Below, one piece after another: positions 7,899 to 15,602 of a stretch of 64,000 bases of DNA (position 1 is its first letter; each line of letters opens with the position of its first letter). This DNA is from Bacteroidota bacterium. Lineage in GTDB: Bacteria; Bacteroidota; Bacteroidia; JAHEXY01. The notes below the pieces were generated by a model. It was not told the origin of the DNA, did no database searches, and was given only the letters and a program-made list of their open reading frames with translations. The stretch spans positions 62,001 to 126,000 of the forward strand of contig JAHEXY010000003.1 in NCBI GenBank assembly GCA_023251875.1. Direction: 5' to 3'. The translations under genes were made by a program, and so were the position numbers.

Positions 7899-9536
7899 CT
7901 AAATCAATTTCTTTCCCACAATCGCATGTGCAGCTACTCTGCCAGTAAGCACACAACCGCCCAAGAATGTGCCCTCGAGCGTACGTAAACCATGCATACC
8001 TCCTCCACCAAAACCGGCAGCTTCGCCTACTGCAAATAATCCCGGAATGGTTTCTTGTTTACCATTTGCAGGTTTTGTAAGTACTCTACATTCTAAATCA
8101 GTTTCTATTCCACCCAATGATTTACGAGATAAAATAAATTCACGTATAGCAATTAATGGAAATGCGCTTTTATCATTTATTTTTTGAAAGTTACAGGTAC
8201 GCGCTTTATCACCTCTATACTCTCTTGCTTTTTTTATCATTTTTAATTGCTCGTCAGCTTCAAAATCGGGGCCGCGATCAATAGCAGCATCATAATCATT
8301 TACCACTTTTCTTAAAGTATTTAAATCAACATCATTAGTTCCTTCCAGCTTATTCATTTTTTCTACCAGTTCTTCTAATGAATTTGCAGTAACAAAATCT
8401 TTGCAATTTTTTAACATATCCTCTACCAAAGCTGGATTTCCTTTTAATGCAGCTCTCAAAAACTTAAACACTTTTTTATCGCGTATATCAGGATTGTGTT
8501 GTGCGCCTGAAATAGCCAATTCTTTTACGGCAATTTTTTTATTGAGAATTTGCCATGAATATTTTTTTTCTTGTGCACAAATTCTTTCAACATTATATCG
8601 AGTATCATATGCTGTTACTAATGGTCGCGGACCAATTCTTTCTCCTTTGTAATTTAACCACAATGCAGATTTTGGTGGAACCAAGCTCAAACCATGATCT
8701 TTAAATTTAGGCTCCGGATGATGCACTCCTGCTGCATACATCCACATTTTATCTAAGTTTAAAAGGTTGGCATTAACACGTTTTACAGCGGCATCATGTA
8801 CATCTCCCCTATTATAGGCATTGTTTCCATTTAAAATTATTTCAGGTGCTTTACCCCAAGGCTGGTACCAATTTTGTTTTACTCTTTCCACATCTCCTCC
8901 AATACCACCGGAAGCCACTACTACAGTTTCTGCTTCTACTTTAAATGGAATATTATTTTGCTCATCTATCCCACTCACACCTTTTATTTGGTTGCCTTCA
9001 ACACTTATGTCGTTTACAAAATGTTTGAATTTAAATTCACAATTCTTGGCATTCTTGTGTTTTTGAATATGCATAACAATTGCCCTTGCCAACCAATTTC
9101 CTGTACCCCAAACCATGTGAAAACGAGGAACAGAATTACCTTGTTTATACAATCCTCTTTCAACCCAATGAACAATGGGAAAAAATCCAACATCATGTTG
9201 TTTTAGCCACCTGTAAACATAGTCAGTACAACTATGAACATATTGAGATGCCCATTGCGCACGGAGATTTGTTGTATCGGTAAATTCGCCAAATGAATAC
9301 CAATCTTTCAAAGCCAAGTCGGTAGAATCTTTTATTCCCCCTAAACGTTGTTCCATTGTATTTACAAAAAACATTCCGCCAAAGGCCCACAAAGCAAGTC
9401 CTCCCAAATTTTCTTGACTATCTCGATCCAATACAATTACTTTTTTGCCCTGATTTATTAATTCAAGAGCAGTTACCAAGCCCGATAAACCTGCACCGGC
9501 TATTACTACGTCCGTTTTGTAAATTGACTCCTTCAT
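7899..9536 (-). CDS. FAD-binding dehydrogenase (flavocytochrome c / ketosteroid dehydrogenase-like)
   Basis: The 545-residue flavoprotein has an N-terminal dinucleotide-binding motif VVIAGAGLSGLVTALE with the downstream acidic VIVLDRD. A conserved GGLALWAFGGMFFV loop follows, then a mid-protein VVVASGGIGGD, and a C-terminal FAD-binding signature GLFAVGEAAGFGGGGMHGLRTLEG. This matches the FAD_binding_2 family and in particular the uncharacterised FAD-binding dehydrogenase subgroup of ~550 residues. The substrate is unknown. No signal peptide is seen, so it is probably cytosolic. A -7-like TAACTTTG box lies 23 bp before the ATG, and the MITE-like element starts 10 bp beyond that box, where the -33 region would be. 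Confidence 0.85.
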   Translation of the reverse strand: MKESIYKTDVVIAGAGLSGLVTALELINQGKKVIVLDRDSQENLGGLALWAFGGMFFVNTMEQRLGGIKDSTDLALKDWYSFGEFTDTTNLRAQWASQYVHSCTDYVYRWLKQHDVGFFPIVHWVERGLYKQGNSVPRFHMVWGTGNWLARAIVMHIQKHKNAKNCEFKFKHFVNDISVEGNQIKGVSGIDEQNNIPFKVEAETVVVASGGIGGDVERVKQNWYQPWGKAPEIILNGNNAYNRGDVHDAAVKRVNANLLNLDKMWMYAAGVHHPEPKFKDHGLSLVPPKSALWLNYKGERIGPRPLVTAYDTRYNVERICAQEKKYSWQILNKKIAVKELAISGAQHNPDIRDKKVFKFLRAALKGNPALVEDMLKNCKDFVTANSLEELVEKMNKLEGTNDVDLNTLRKVVNDYDAAIDRGPDFEADEQLKMIKKAREYRGDKARTCNFQKINDKSAFPLIAIREFILSRKSLGGIETDLECRVLTKPANGKQETIPGLFAVGEAAGFGGGGMHGLRTLEGTFLGGCVLTGRVAAHAIVGKKLI

Positions 9537-9558
9537 AAATATTGAATTGGTTGATTTA

Positions 9559-9566
9559 CAAAGTTA
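9559..9566 (-). promoter_or_regulatory. Candidate -7 box for the FAD dehydrogenase gene
   Basis: On the minus strand TAACTTTG matches TAnnTTTG, 23 bp before the start codon. No TTG is found 18-21 bp upstream. That position falls inside the adjacent MITE-like element, which may have replaced the original -33 region. Confidence 0.45.
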
Positions 9567-9575
9567 AATAATTTA

Positions 9576-10028
9576 GGTTCTATAATGTTTTGTATGGGTA
9601 ATTTAGTTTTGAGTAATTATTCCCATTCTTTATTCCTTTTTTAGAAAAAGGAACGAAAAAATCGGGCGATTTAATTTTTCGCTTCGATGGTTGTTTTACA
9701 CACAGGCTTTGCTTCTAGGCTACAACCATCCCCAAACGCTCAAAAGCTGCCGCTCCAAATCGCCCATTCCTTTCACACGAGATATACTCTAAATAAAAAT
9801 CAGTATAAAATCATTGATAAATATTTTTAGAAGAGCGCGGAGATGTCCACGAAAGGTGTGAACCAGAAGTTTTGCAGCTAAAAGGCGTTGGCTTGTGCGA
9901 CAAGCAAAAGCTTCTGGTTGGCTTTCGTGGTGCCTTTTTCTTTTGTTACTTTTCTTTTGGGCATGCAAAAGAAAAGTAAATAAAACTTAATGATCAATTT
10001 CTTTACCCATACAATCCGTTATAGAACC
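9576..10028. mobile_element. 453-bp MITE-like non-autonomous element with 26-bp TIRs and 8-bp target duplication
   Basis: The ends at 9576-9601 and 10003-10028 are inverted repeats matching at 23 of 26 positions (outer part GGTTCTATAA / TTATAGAACC, inner part TGTATGGGTAA / TTACCCATACA). Immediately outside both ends is the same direct octamer ATAATTTA (9568-9575 and 10029-10036), the mark of a transposition target duplication. No ORF of note lies inside. The interior is a set of nested inverted repeats: AAATCGCCC pairs, ATGGTTGT/ACAACCAT, CCACGAAAG..AACCAGAAG with CTTCTGGTT..CTTTCGTGG, GCTTGT/ACAAGC and TTACTTTTCTTTTG/CAAAAGAAAAGTAA. GG-ended TIRs with an 8-bp duplication fit the ISL3 family, which is inference. 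Confidence 0.82.
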
Positions 10029-10083
10029 ATAATTTAATACGCTACAATAATATAGATGTTATTAAAAATAATTGTCTATACTA

Positions 10084-10114
10084 TTGTTGTATATACAATT
10101 ATTTATTACATTTG
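10084..10114 (+). promoter_or_regulatory. Consensus promoter of the pirin gene with overlapping palindrome
   Basis: TTG (10084-10086), 20 bp, then TACATTTG (10107-10114) match the phylum promoter. The perfect palindrome TTGTATATACAA (10087-10098) lies between the two boxes and could be a repressor site. The expected transcription start falls at or within a base or two of the ATG at 10119, suggesting a leaderless transcript. Confidence 0.6.
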
Positions 10115-10118
10115 TACA

Positions 10119-10829
10119 ATGAAAACAATTTTACATAAAGCCAATGATAGAGGCAGTGCCGATTATGGTTGGCTAAAAACAAATTATTCGTTTAGTTTTT
10201 CTCAGTATTACAATCCTGACAAAATTCATTTTGGCATGTTGCGGGTTTTAAATGATGATATAGTTGATGCCGGCATGGGCTTTGGAACGCATCCACATGA
10301 TAATATGGAAATTATTACTATTCCTTTAAAAGGAAGTTTACAACACAAAGACAGTATGGGTAACTTATCTATTATTAAAGCTAATGAAGTTCAGGTAATG
10401 TCAGCAGGTAAAGGTATTCAACATTCAGAATTTAATCCTTCACATACAGAAGCTGTAGAGCTTTTTCAAATATGGATTTTTCCCCATACAAAAAATGTTG
10501 AACCCCGATACGGTCAAAAAGAATTTTTAGAGAATAATAGAATAAATCAATGGCAATTATTGGTTTCTCCTGAAAAAAATGAAAACAATTTATGGATTCA
10601 TCAAAATGCATTAATCTCCAGAATTAAAATGGATGAAAAAAAAGACATAACTTACAAACTTAATAATTCAGGAAATGGAATGTATTTAATGGTAATTGAA
10701 GGATCTATTGAAATGGAAGAACATCTTTTAGAAAAGCGAGATGCAATTGGCATTTCTGAAACAGAACAAATTAAAATTAAATCTGAAGGCACAGCTGATC
10801 TACTAATGATAGAAGTACCAATGAAATAA
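10119..10829 (+). CDS. Pirin family protein
   Basis: The protein of 236 residues from this start is a bicupin of the pirin/YhhW family. The N-terminal cupin holds the metal-binding signature FGTHPHDNMEIITIPLKG and, further on, KGIQHSEFNPS with the second histidine-glutamate set, as in quercetinase-type pirins. The C-terminal cupin is weaker, ending IEVPMK. Some family members have quercetin 2,3-dioxygenase activity; the natural role here is unknown. An in-frame upstream ATG at 10056 would add 21 hydrophobic residues, but that region contains the promoter, and MKTILHKANDRG is the typical family N-terminus, so 10119 is chosen. Confidence 0.9.
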   Translation: MKTILHKANDRGSADYGWLKTNYSFSFSQYYNPDKIHFGMLRVLNDDIVDAGMGFGTHPHDNMEIITIPLKGSLQHKDSMGNLSIIKANEVQVMSAGKGIQHSEFNPSHTEAVELFQIWIFPHTKNVEPRYGQKEFLENNRINQWQLLVSPEKNENNLWIHQNALISRIKMDEKKDITYKLNNSGNGMYLMVIEGSIEMEEHLLEKRDAIGISETEQIKIKSEGTADLLMIEVPMK

Positions 10830-10833
10830 AAAA

Positions 10834-11076
10834 ACCACATAGAAACATAGCTTTATATCTACAATGTGAGATTTCATGTTACCGTAAATTATTACAAGAA
10901 GGGTTTTAGAAAGAAAAATAAATTTTTAAACATAGAAGCGAAGCTTCTAAACTATATGAAACTATATGAAACTATTGAAATCATGCGAAAGCAATAAATA
11001 TGTTTTTCAGGTTTTCAAAAAACATAAGCATTTAAATCTTATAGACTCTAATTAAATCCTATGTATCTATGTGGTT
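10834..11076. repeat. 243-bp element bounded by CCACATAG-type inverted repeats
   Basis: The ends AACCACATAGAAACATAG (10834-10851) and CTATGTATCTATGTGGTT (11059-11076) are inverted copies with one mismatch in 18. The interior is non-coding and AT-rich, with the short palindrome GAAGCGAAGCTTC and a tandem ACTATATGAA / ACTATATGAA. It occupies most of the spacer between the pirin stop and yceI. No flanking direct repeat was found. It resembles an intergenic repeat type frequent in this phylum. Confidence 0.7.
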
Positions 11077-11144
11077 AATAATTTAACAATACTAAATATT
11101 ACATAATAACTAACATTTATAACCAACAATTAAATCTATATTTT

Positions 11145-11744
11145 ATGAAAAACGCCATTTTTATTTTAAGCTTATTGCTAGCAACAACAACAAGTCTTTT
11201 TGCAGGTAATGAAAACGGATCTTATACTCTAAATGTTCAATCAAGTAAATTGGTGTGGAAGGCAGATAAAGTTACAGGATCACATACAGGTAATTTACAA
11301 TTTAAAAGCGGTACACTTCTTACCAAAGATGGTAAACTAACAGGTGGCTCATTTGAAGTTGATATGACAACTATAAATGATACCGATCTTGAAGGTGAAT
11401 GGAAACAAAAAATGGATGGGCATTTAAAATCAGAAGATTTTTTCAATATTGAAAAGTATCCCACAGCAAAATTTGAAATTACTAAAGTAGAATTTACACC
11501 AACGGATCGTGCTGCTTATAAAATTGTTGGAAAGCTTACCATAAAAGGTGTTACCAACGAAGTTATGTTCAATGCTAAAGTTTCGGTTGATGGCAAAACG
11601 CTTACTGCAACAACTGAATTTAAAATTGATCGTACCAAATGGGGCATTAAATATGGTTCAGGCCAATTTTTCTCTGACCTTGGCGACAAAATGATTAATG
11701 ATGAATTTCTGGTAACCATTTCATTAGTTGCGGAACAAAAATAA
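11145..11744 (+). CDS. YceI family periplasmic lipocalin-like protein
   Basis: The 199-residue protein has a signal peptide (MKNAIFILSLLLATTTSLFAG) followed by a single YceI domain, an elongated beta-barrel that binds long isoprenoid or amphiphilic ligands. Family features seen are YTLNVQSSKLVWKADKVTGSHTGNLQFKSGTL, the MTTINDTDL strand, KSEDFFNIEKYPTAKFEITKV, and the C-terminal EFKIDRTKWGIKYGSG. It should act in the periplasm; physiological ligand unknown. The downstream gene follows after 53 bp, but a 16-bp hairpin with a U-tract spans the junction, so the two may be only partly co-transcribed. Confidence 0.92.
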   Translation: MKNAIFILSLLLATTTSLFAGNENGSYTLNVQSSKLVWKADKVTGSHTGNLQFKSGTLLTKDGKLTGGSFEVDMTTINDTDLEGEWKQKMDGHLKSEDFFNIEKYPTAKFEITKVEFTPTDRAAYKIVGKLTIKGVTNEVMFNAKVSVDGKTLTATTEFKIDRTKWGIKYGSGQFFSDLGDKMINDEFLVTISLVAEQK

Positions 11745-11776
11745 TTCAAAAGCTAAGTCTCTTCTTTTATCACATT

Positions 11777-11818
11777 AAAATATCCTATTTTTACTCCATG
11801 GAAAAAATAGGATATTTT
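11777..11818 (+). terminator. Perfect 16-bp hairpin spanning the next gene's start codon
   Basis: AAAATATCCTATTTTT (11777-11792) and AAAAATAGGATATTTT (11803-11818) form a perfect 16-bp stem. The 10-nt loop ACTCCATGGA holds the ATG at 11798 of the acyltransferase gene, and T residues follow. It could terminate yceI transcription, modulate access to the start codon, or both. Confidence 0.65.
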
Positions 11819-12682
11819 TTATTTAGAGTAGTAGTAGGTTTATTTTCTATAATTCCTTTTTCTCTACTTTATTTCTTTTCTGATGGTTTATTTTACCTTT
11901 TTTATTATGTAACCAAATACAGAAAAAAAGTAGTTGTACAAAATCTTAAAAATTCGTTTCCTGAAAAATCAGCAGCAGAGATTGAGCAAATTACAAAAGA
12001 TTTTTACCGCAACTTTTGTGATATTCTATTAGAAGGAATCAAAGGTCTTTCGATGAGCAAGCAAGAATTGGTTAAACGGTATCGAATTACTAATCCTGAA
12101 TTTTTAAATGCTTACTGCGATAAAAATAGTAGTTTGATTGCTGTTGGAAGTCATTTTACCAATTGGGAATGGGGAGTGCTTTGTTCCAGCCTACAAGTAA
12201 AGCACAAAACAATTGGGTTTTACATGCCCCTTTCAAATAAAACGATTGATACCTATATAAAAGAATCAAGAGCGGCATGGGGCATGTATTTGGTTTCAGT
12301 AAGAGAAACCCTAAAAGGATTTGAGAGCAATAAAGAAACCCCTTGTATTTATATTCTTTTATCAGATCAGAGTCCTTCAAACAAAGAAAAAGCAGTATGG
12401 CTAAATTTCATGAATCAAAATACAGCCTTTTTACATGGAGCAGAAAAATATGCGCAACTATGCAATTATCCGGTAGTTTTTATTGATATTAAAAGAGTAA
12501 AAAGAGGATTTTATGAAGTTGAATTCTCGCTTTTATCTGAGAATCCTTTGGAAACAAAACCAACAGAAATTACCAAACTGTTTGCTAAAAAATTAGAAAA
12601 AACAATACTATACAAACCGGCTCATTGGCTTTGGTCTCACAGACGATGGAAATTAAAAGCATCCCCCAAAGAAAGCATTTGA
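11798..12682 (+). CDS. Lysophospholipid/lipid A acyltransferase family protein (LpxL-like)
   Basis: The 294-residue protein of the HtrB/LpxL/LpxM family transfers a fatty acyl chain to lipid A precursors or related lipids at the inner membrane. An N-terminal membrane segment (residues ~5-35) is followed by YRKKVVVQNLKNSFPEKS, typical of the family. The catalytic HX4(D/E) motif is GSHFTNWEWG. Further blocks are SDQSPSNKEKAVWLNFMNQNTAFLHG and the C-terminal PAHWLWSHRRWK, the family's usual ending. Length is normal. The start codon at 11798 sits in the loop of a perfect hairpin whose right arm encodes the first codons after the start. Confidence 0.88.
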   Translation: MEKIGYFLFRVVVGLFSIIPFSLLYFFSDGLFYLFYYVTKYRKKVVVQNLKNSFPEKSAAEIEQITKDFYRNFCDILLEGIKGLSMSKQELVKRYRITNPEFLNAYCDKNSSLIAVGSHFTNWEWGVLCSSLQVKHKTIGFYMPLSNKTIDTYIKESRAAWGMYLVSVRETLKGFESNKETPCIYILLSDQSPSNKEKAVWLNFMNQNTAFLHGAEKYAQLCNYPVVFIDIKRVKRGFYEVEFSLLSENPLETKPTEITKLFAKKLEKTILYKPAHWLWSHRRWKLKASPKESI

Positions 12683-12697
12683 TATAAAATAGAAAAA

Positions 12698-12722
12698 GCC
12701 GTAATTCAATTTGAAATACGGC
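12698..12722. terminator. Bidirectional terminator between convergent genes
   Basis: GCCGTA (12698-12703) pairs with TACGGC (12717-12722), extended by AT pairs inside, with A-rich sequence on the left and a T-containing stretch on the right. It lies between the acyltransferase and the convergent RRM gene. Confidence 0.55.
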
Positions 12723-12747
12723 ATCAATTTAAATTAATTCAACATTT

Positions 12748-12996
12748 TTATTCCTGGCGAGGATTGGCTTTGCTAACTTTAATGGTTCTGCCATTCACTT
12801 CTCTACCGTTTAATTCATCAATGGCAGTATAACCATCTCTGTCGTTTTCCATTTCAACAAATCCGTAACCTTTTGACCGGCCGGTACGTTTATCCATAAT
12901 AATTTTGGCTGTTGTAACTTTTCCATAAGGAGAAAATGCTGCTTGAAGTTCATCTCCTGTCATTGAAAAAGCAATATTACCTATGTATAGCGTCAT
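12748..12996 (-). CDS. Small RRM-domain RNA-binding protein
   Basis: The 82-residue protein consists of a single RNA recognition motif. RNP2 is LYIGNI at residues 3-8 and RNP1 is KGYGFVEM near residues 43-50, with the aromatic residues for RNA stacking in place, and a short tail KANPRQE. Such single-RRM proteins are common in Bacteroidota and Cyanobacteria and are thought to bind AU- or G-rich RNA and influence translation or cold response. It is encoded alone. Two 12-bp direct repeats 21 bp apart (13006-13038) lie just upstream of its start. Confidence 0.93.
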   Translation of the reverse strand: MTLYIGNIAFSMTGDELQAAFSPYGKVTTAKIIMDKRTGRSKGYGFVEMENDRDGYTAIDELNGREVNGRTIKVSKANPRQE

Positions 12997-13005
12997 AAAA
13001 AATAG

Positions 13006-13038
13006 AAATTGAAATATTAAAAACCAAAATTGAAATAT
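13006..13038. repeat. Two direct repeats AAATTGAAATAT, 21-bp period, upstream of the RRM gene
   Basis: Copies at 13006-13017 and 13027-13038 are identical and spaced two helical turns apart, in the leader or promoter region of the RRM gene. They could bind a regulator or, in the transcript, the RRM protein itself. The AT-rich composition makes chance similarity possible. Confidence 0.4.
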
Positions 13039-13069
13039 TTTATTTAAATATCCTAGTATTTAGCTGTTT

Positions 13070-13576
13070 TTAATGATGATGGCCTCCTACACCATGCACA
13101 TGTCTGTGAGAAAGTTCATCTTGAGTAGCTTCTCTTACGCCAACAACAGAACCTGTAAAAAATAAATTTTGCCCAGCCATGGGATGGTTAAAATCCATTT
13201 TAACAAAATGATCGCCTACTTCTACAACTTTTCCTTGCATTGGGTTTCCTTTACCATCTTCCATATTAATAAAATTACCCACCACCAAAAGATCTTCAGC
13301 AACAGTTCCATCAACATAAAAAACGTTTTTAGGAATATTTACAATAGCTTCTGCATTTAATGGACCGTAGGCATTTTCACTTTCAATTAGAAATTGAAAA
13401 GTATCTCCAATGGTTTTTCCATTTAAATTGGTTTCAAAATCAGGCAATACATTTCCGGCACCAAATAAAAACACAAAAGGATTAGCTGTATCAGTAGTTT
13501 CAACTACATTGCCTTCTTTTCCATTTTCTCTTAATTCATACATTAGAGAAACTACTTTGTTTAATCCAATAGTCAT
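13070..13576 (-). CDS. FKBP-type peptidyl-prolyl isomerase, SlyD-like
   Basis: The 168-residue cytosolic isomerase/chaperone has the split FKBP fold of SlyD: an N-terminal VVSLMYELRENGKEG strand, PFVFLFGAGNVLPDFETNLNGK, the insert-in-flap domain (about residues 70-125) with VPKNVFYVDGT..GKVVEVGDHFVKMDFNHPMAGQNLFF, and the returning GSVVGVREAT strand. The C-terminus HRHVHGVGGHHH is histidine-rich, as in metal-binding SlyD proteins that serve in nickel handling. It lies between convergent or unrelated genes and appears monocistronic. Confidence 0.92.
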   Translation of the reverse strand: MTIGLNKVVSLMYELRENGKEGNVVETTDTANPFVFLFGAGNVLPDFETNLNGKTIGDTFQFLIESENAYGPLNAEAIVNIPKNVFYVDGTVAEDLLVVGNFINMEDGKGNPMQGKVVEVGDHFVKMDFNHPMAGQNLFFTGSVVGVREATQDELSHRHVHGVGGHHH

Positions 13577-13657
13577 AATTAAAATTATTTTAAGTTATTC
13601 AAAAAAATTATGGGGGCGAATTTATAAAATTATTTTGAGCCCTCAACTATAGTGATA

Positions 13658-15529
13658 TCAATATTTTGCGAGTTTAAAGCAGATAGTTGAATTGGGCAAA
13701 GAAACCCTTAATATATACATACCGGAAGCAAGTGATAATTGAGGCAAAGTATAAGTAGTAACTTTTGCTTTTTGATCTGAGAAAACAAGTTTTCCGTTTG
13801 ATGAATAAATATGTATCGTAACATTCTCTGCCCGAACCCAATTTACAATTGTACCTTTTTCTCCTATTGCAAATAAATCAGTTCCAGCTATTTTCACCTC
13901 TTGTTTATCATTTTTAGTAAGATTTACATTAGCTTTTGTAATGGTTGTATCTACCAATGCACTATCACACGTCCAAAAACCTCTCATGCAAAATCGGGTA
14001 TATATTTTAGGGGCATGCTTACCACCATACATTAAAGAATCAGCCTGAAGATAAATAGATGCAGCATCTGACATAGTCATACCATTCGAAAATGAATACA
14101 TGCTTTGCAATAATAATTGATCGGTTGTATCTCTCCCAATATCTCCCCAAATTTGCATTAGTGTTGAGCTCCATATAGGAGCATCAGTATATAAATTTCC
14201 TACTAAATCATCCGGATAATGTTTAGTTGTTTCAACCATACGGCCCTCCCAAAATTCATTGTGTCCATCCCAGCTAAAAATTCTTTGCCAGTTATAACTA
14301 TTTAAACTTCTTGAATAGGATGCTGCTAAATAATCGCCATTAGCTTCATCAATAGCATTCATTTCATTTCCATTTGTAGCATTTAAAGTTGCGCTACTTA
14401 ATGTCGCATGACCATATTCATGCAAAATTACATCGGCATCTTCGGCATCATCTATACCACCTTCTCCAAATAAAAGTTCTGAACTGGTTCCCAATTCTGC
14501 AAAACTTGAATTATCATCGCCAAACATGGCATGTGCATCAACTTGTATGGGATAGTTTACCAAACTGCCGAATCCTAAATTTTGATAATGTGCATGTTGA
14601 TTAGTTATATTGTAATACGCGTTTACATCTTCAAAACCATTATTGGCTCTCGTAAAGCTAAAATCGGGAATGGTACTCGTTACTGGTGCTACAGTTGGAG
14701 ATTCTAATTCTTTCACTACCGCATATGGGCCATCGAGACTAAATGTTCCTGACAAATAAGACACCGATATTGTTACATTTTTTAACTGTGAAGTAAGAAC
14801 AGCAATATCAACATCATTACTATCAACATAAGGAGATCCATATTCAACAATTGCCGTAGTTAATGGATCCGGTAAAAAAACATCTGCAGTAACTATTGTA
14901 TCAATTGAAGCAATAGTTGTAGCGTGAGACTTATCATATTTTAGTAAATCTCTTTCATATATTTTTTCGCCTTTTGCATCCATAAACAAATCATAATATT
15001 TAGATGGATTTTCAAAAATTTTAAACTTAATAAGTGGCAACAACGCTTCTCCGTTGTAAAGATAATTTTTCTCCCATTCTATTTTTACATCTGAGGCGTA
15101 AGATAAAATATGAGAATTAATTATTTCTTCAGATGCAAAATCTGATGATAAAGTTTGGCTAATCTCAAATGAGTTATCCAAAATAGAAATGATATCTCCT
15201 TCCTGATTTAGATTTACCTTTATAGTTGCTGCATAAACCGGTTTTGAATTATAGGTTTGTTGAAAAGTAACATGACGAGCAGCAGGACTCTCCTTATCTT
15301 CAAGAAATTTTAATCCCATCTTTTCAAATTGCAAATTTTTTAGATGCGCTATTAAATAATTTCGAACCTGTTCAATGGTATTTTTATCTGTTGCATGAAT
15401 TTTTATTTTACCAAAACTCGAAACACATTTATGCTGATCAATAGGATTCAAATTAAGTGGAGCATTATTTTTCCCTTGCCCGAAAACAAATAATGGAAAT
15501 AATAGTATAAATAAAATTCGCATGAGCAT
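13658..15529 (-). CDS. Secreted zinc metallopeptidase (M36/thermolysin-like) with type IX sorting domain
   Basis: The 623-residue protein has a signal peptide (MLMRILFILLFPLFVFGQ) and a propeptide of FTP/PepSY type (ARHVTFQQTYNSKPVYAATIKVNLNQEGDIISI...). The catalytic region has HEYGH at residues 370-374 and a downstream acidic EANGDYLAAS that can supply the third zinc ligand. The last ~80 residues (ENVTIHIYSSNGKLVFSDQKAK...LASGMYILRVSLPNSTICFKLAKY) form a type A T9SS sorting domain. It is probably a secreted protease working outside the cell. Family placement between M36 fungalysins and M4-like enzymes is approximate. A second protein of the same plan lies at 44435-47404. Confidence 0.85.
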   Translation of the reverse strand: MLMRILFILLFPLFVFGQGKNNAPLNLNPIDQHKCVSSFGKIKIHATDKNTIEQVRNYLIAHLKNLQFEKMGLKFLEDKESPAARHVTFQQTYNSKPVYAATIKVNLNQEGDIISILDNSFEISQTLSSDFASEEIINSHILSYASDVKIEWEKNYLYNGEALLPLIKFKIFENPSKYYDLFMDAKGEKIYERDLLKYDKSHATTIASIDTIVTADVFLPDPLTTAIVEYGSPYVDSNDVDIAVLTSQLKNVTISVSYLSGTFSLDGPYAVVKELESPTVAPVTSTIPDFSFTRANNGFEDVNAYYNITNQHAHYQNLGFGSLVNYPIQVDAHAMFGDDNSSFAELGTSSELLFGEGGIDDAEDADVILHEYGHATLSSATLNATNGNEMNAIDEANGDYLAASYSRSLNSYNWQRIFSWDGHNEFWEGRMVETTKHYPDDLVGNLYTDAPIWSSTLMQIWGDIGRDTTDQLLLQSMYSFSNGMTMSDAASIYLQADSLMYGGKHAPKIYTRFCMRGFWTCDSALVDTTITKANVNLTKNDKQEVKIAGTDLFAIGEKGTIVNWVRAENVTIHIYSSNGKLVFSDQKAKVTTYTLPQLSLASGMYILRVSLPNSTICFKLAKY

Positions 15530-15602
15530 TTGTATTAAGTATTCTGTCTTTACCTTTATCTCTCAGTTAAGAAAGGATAATTATAAAGAAGAATTATTGC
15601 TA

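Noticed and set aside
10056-10118. Upstream in-frame ATG of the pirin gene as its true start
   Set aside because: The added 21 residues cover the predicted promoter and are atypical of the family.
10834-11076. A target-site duplication around the CCACATAG element
   Set aside because: The flanks differ (AAATAAAA versus AATAATTT), so only the inverted ends are reported.
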